A DNA stretch of 64,000 nucleotides from Rufibacter sp. DG15C (GTDB lineage: Bacteria; Bacteroidota; Bacteroidia; Cytophagales; Hymenobacteraceae): contig NZ_CP010776.1 in NCBI RefSeq assembly GCF_001577755.1, forward strand, positions 3,720,001-3,784,000, read 5' to 3'. Under the pieces are notes generated by a model. It was not told where the DNA came from. It saw only the letters and a list, made by a program, of their open reading frames with translations, and ran no database searches. Made by a program: the position numbers and the translations under genes. Below are positions 61,876-64,000 of the stretch, in pieces (the stretch's first letter is position 1; every line of letters begins with the position of its first letter).

Positions 61876-62328
61876 TTATTTTAAAACACTGATAATAAGA
61901 GCGATAATGGCTAACACAAAACTAAGCATACTCATGAACCGAAAGATGCCATTGGATTCCACTAACTTTAAAACCTCTGCTTTGAAAGAAGAATCTAATC
62001 GTTCAAGATTAGATTGCATGTTTGTGGTTTTTTCTTCGAGCAGTTTTGTATTAGTCTTTTCAAGAATCTTCCTTTCTAATTCACTGATTAACTTCTTATT
62101 ATCTTCAACCTGCCTTTTAAACCTTTCATTATAGTTAACTATCAATTCTCGGAAGTTGCTTTTGGTTTCTAGCATCTCAACGACCTTTTCATTCATCTCT
62201 TCCAAAAGCTTAGATGAACTGCATGCCGCCTCTTTCGCCTCTTCAATGTATGCTACCGCCTTTTTTAACTTGCTTAATTCTTCGGTTAGCTGCTGTTGAA
62301 TTTCCTGCTCAGTGGTTAAGGATTCCAT
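61876..62328 (-). CDS. Coiled-coil membrane-anchored protein (island)
   Basis: The 150-residue protein is almost all coiled coil (about 5-120, heptad-rich Leu/Glu/Lys) and ends in one membrane segment (FMSMLSFVLAIIALIISVL, about 131-149). It is a tail-anchored type with most of the protein facing the cytoplasm. It starts 3 nt after the stop of the large upstream gene, so the two are very likely one operon. It could tether or oligomerise the large partner at the membrane; this is inference. Confidence 0.78.
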   Translation of the reverse strand: MESLTTEQEIQQQLTEELSKLKKAVAYIEEAKEAACSSSKLLEEMNEKVVEMLETKSNFRELIVNYNERFKRQVEDNKKLISELERKILEKTNTKLLEEKTTNMQSNLERLDSSFKAEVLKLVESNGIFRFMSMLSFVLAIIALIISVLK

Positions 62329-62331
62329 TTT

Positions 62332-64000
62332 TTATAATTCAAGACCTTGTAAAAAATAATTATTGAATGATTTCAGAGATTCCAGGAGTGGATTTCGTTT
62401 CAAAAATTTAGGCAGTGGCTCTTCCCTGACCTTTATCTGTTGCCCAATACTGAAACCAGTGCTAACATTTCGTCTTGAAGATTCCGCTATTGGCTCTTCT
62501 TTCACCTTAATTTGTTGCTCATTACTAAATCCAATTTTAACGTAATCTATGTCAGAGTCCCTAATCTTTTTAGGCGACACTTTGGTTTTAGGTAAATGTG
62601 GGATTTTAGGAGAGTGTGGAATTTCTGGAGACCAGTTTTCCAACAGCACTAGTTCATCATCAGATGGAATTGGAATTATAGGCTTACTAAGTGCTTCAGC
62701 GAGCTTCTCTTTCCAGTTTTCAAATGAGTAATGCTTCCCTCTTCTTTTCCTTATGGTACCGACAAAGCCTAGGTTTGCCCTAAATACAGGGAGATTAGGG
62801 TCTTCTTTATTGCTAATTAAAGCCGACCTGAGTTGGGCGATTGAAACTATGGCGTCAGCTATTTTATGTAGCTTAAAATCAAGGTCAGTGTCGGTGCTTT
62901 TGAAAACATAAGTTGCTCTGTCTTCGCTGAAATCACTATTCTCCCACACAATGGCTTTCCCATCTGAGGCATCCAGAGTATAAAGAGTGGTTAGTTCCAT
63001 GGAATCCACCCCTGAGTTTGTGTCTAGCCTCCTGAAGAAGTTCTTGGGTTCTTGTACATAAATTGGTTCTACCCCTGGCACTTGGTTTTCATTCAGGTAG
63101 TCAATTATCAGTTTTCGTGCGCTCCAGTCCTCAGCATATGCCTTGGAGCTATTCCTTCTTTCGCTGAGTGATTCGCCAATTTTTCCAAAAGTCCTTTCGA
63201 TTTCCCCCGTGTGAATGAATGTAAACAACTCCGTCAAACCCTCAATTTGTATAATGCAGTTATCAGCATTTACCTCAACTCTAATCTGTGATTGATTAAA
63301 CTGACTTGTTACAGGTACTCGGTTCAAACCTGAACTTGCCATAACCTCTTCCCATTCACTGGTGTAACTACCGTCTTGAGTGCGCAGCCTTAAACTGCCG
63401 TTTTCAAAGTAAAAGTTAAAAAGTCTCGCATCATACAGGGTGGAATCCTCATCAGCAGATAAAATTACCGTGCATGGCTCTGTTTCTTGCCTCTCGAATT
63501 CTACAACGTCAGTTTGATAGGTGTTATCCTCACCTTGTTTTTTGAAGTCCACCTTTTCTTCAGGTTGAAGTTGGCTAAACTTACTTCTGAAGCCTACATA
63601 GTCGTAATAATGTTGCTCAACCCATCCATAAAGCCAGAGCCTTAGATGATGAACTTCATATCTAGGGATAGAATTATAAATTTCTACTGCTAATTCGCCT
63701 AAGTCTAATTCTTGAACACAGTTTTCATTTATGAATTTTTCAATTTCATCCAAAAATGAAAAACTATTGAAACCGTTTTCTGAGGGGCTAATTGTAGGAG
63801 TTATAAGGGTGTCCCATTCGAAGGAGGTGGCAAAGTCTAGCAGCCCTTGCTGGGTTACTTGAGCGACATCAAGGAGTTGTATAGCGTCAAAACTATCATT
63901 GGTTATGGACGGATGGTTGAATAAAAGGACTTTATAAAAGGCATTTATCGACTCATCGGTATTGCTGAAATATTCTACCGCATTGAACTCAATATTTGTC
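62332..64000 (-). CDS. Large island protein, partial (5' end beyond right edge)
   Basis: The reading frame stays open from the stop at 62332 to the window edge (at least 555 residues); an internal ATG at 63753 is not the true start. No family is recognised. Noticeable parts are RLWLYGWVEQHYYDYVGF and VWENSDFSEDRATYVFK. The C-terminus has a proline-rich stretch (SPEIPHSPKIPHLPKTKVSP) and then two copies of a short motif, GFSNEQQIKVKEEP and GFSIGQQIKVREEP. The repeated motif looks like a linear binding site. It is translationally close (3 nt) to the coiled-coil membrane protein. Confidence 0.75.
   Translation of the reverse strand, partial: TNIEFNAVEYFSNTDESINAFYKVLLFNHPSITNDSFDAIQLLDVAQVTQQGLLDFATSFEWDTLITPTISPSENGFNSFSFLDEIEKFINENCVQELDLGELAVEIYNSIPRYEVHHLRLWLYGWVEQHYYDYVGFRSKFSQLQPEEKVDFKKQGEDNTYQTDVVEFERQETEPCTVILSADEDSTLYDARLFNFYFENGSLRLRTQDGSYTSEWEEVMASSGLNRVPVTSQFNQSQIRVEVNADNCIIQIEGLTELFTFIHTGEIERTFGKIGESLSERRNSSKAYAEDWSARKLIIDYLNENQVPGVEPIYVQEPKNFFRRLDTNSGVDSMELTTLYTLDASDGKAIVWENSDFSEDRATYVFKSTDTDLDFKLHKIADAIVSIAQLRSALISNKEDPNLPVFRANLGFVGTIRKRRGKHYSFENWKEKLAEALSKPIIPIPSDDELVLLENWSPEIPHSPKIPHLPKTKVSPKKIRDSDIDYVKIGFSNEQQIKVKEEPIAESSRRNVSTGFSIGQQIKVREEPLPKFLKRNPLLESLKSFNNYFLQGLEL

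Larger units (their letters stand above)
53467..64000. mobile_element. Integrated genomic island, left end and body (right end outside window)
   Basis: The boundary is set by a tRNA-Ser 3'-end fragment (53468-53481), a tyrosine recombinase and excisionase-like gene inside it. A sharp change to AT-rich sequence and loss of the 38-nt palindrome family also mark it. Cargo genes all run leftwards from the right edge. The element has no visible conjugation or phage structural genes in this part. Confidence 0.72.

Noticed and set aside
62332-63753. Treating the frame starting at ATG 63753 as a complete gene
   Set aside because: The same frame is open without stop to the window edge at 64000, so the gene is partial.

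Overview
The window looks like a chromosome segment of a Bacteroidota bacterium, most likely order Cytophagales, family Hymenobacteraceae (Rufibacter/Pontibacter/Hymenobacter-like; the genus is a guess). The signs are TonB-dependent receptors with N-terminal carboxypeptidase-like domains, a type IX secretion (T9SS) C-terminal sorting domain, an ECF sigma/FecR/STN-receptor unit, DUF1573 and head-GIN proteins, little use of Shine-Dalgarno sites, and several TAnnTTTG -7 promoter elements.

Positions 1 to about 53.4 kb are chromosomal backbone. The window opens inside the 3' end of RNase P RNA (rnpB). Then come an AT-rich EEP-family nuclease gene, a helical-repeat protein, tandem secreted paralogues, a GNAT acetyltransferase and an alpha/beta hydrolase (to 6 kb). 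Next are an outer-membrane beta-barrel protein, a TonB siderophore receptor with a palindromic operator candidate, a 39-residue membrane microprotein, a FabH-like ketosynthase and an FAD monooxygenase (6-15 kb). The 15-20 kb stretch holds an aldo/keto reductase, a nitroreductase divergent from an HxlR regulator with a 30-bp palindrome between them, a DctA transporter, and an Xre/RES toxin-antitoxin pair. From 20 to 31 kb are hydrolase, T9SS-cargo, PhzF, porin, sigma-54-activator, DUF4256, truncated RluA-type and SDR genes. From 31 to 42 kb are LuxE-like, lipoprotein, fused 2-oxoacid dehydrogenase E1, DUF1573, alanine dehydrogenase, AMP nucleosidase, amidohydrolase and MFS genes. From 41.5 to 46.8 kb is a cell-surface signalling unit (sigma, FecR, GIN lipoprotein, STN-TonB receptor). 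From 48.9 to 53.0 kb is a peptide-type ABC importer (binding protein plus two permeases, no ATPase gene).

The backbone carries a family of dispersed palindromes. Each is almost always exactly 38 nt, with arms reading CGTTTTTGGCCTG and CAGGCCAAAAACG around a 12-nt centre. I count 19 intergenic copies, mostly just after stop codons, plus one 37-nt copy read in frame inside the first ABC permease gene. None is seen to the right of 53.4 kb.

About 53.47 kb to the right edge looks like an integrated genomic island. It starts with a 14-nt match to the 3' end of tRNA-Ser, followed by a tyrosine recombinase and an excisionase-like HTH protein. A long leftward run of AT-rich, mostly unrecognised genes follows: a PD-(D/E)XK-type nuclease, a GIY-YIG protein, a zinc-ribbon protein, an HsdR-N-like protein and several unknowns. 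The last gene runs off the right edge. This block is the best candidate for an undescribed (perhaps defence or mobile-element) system, but its function cannot be settled from sequence alone.
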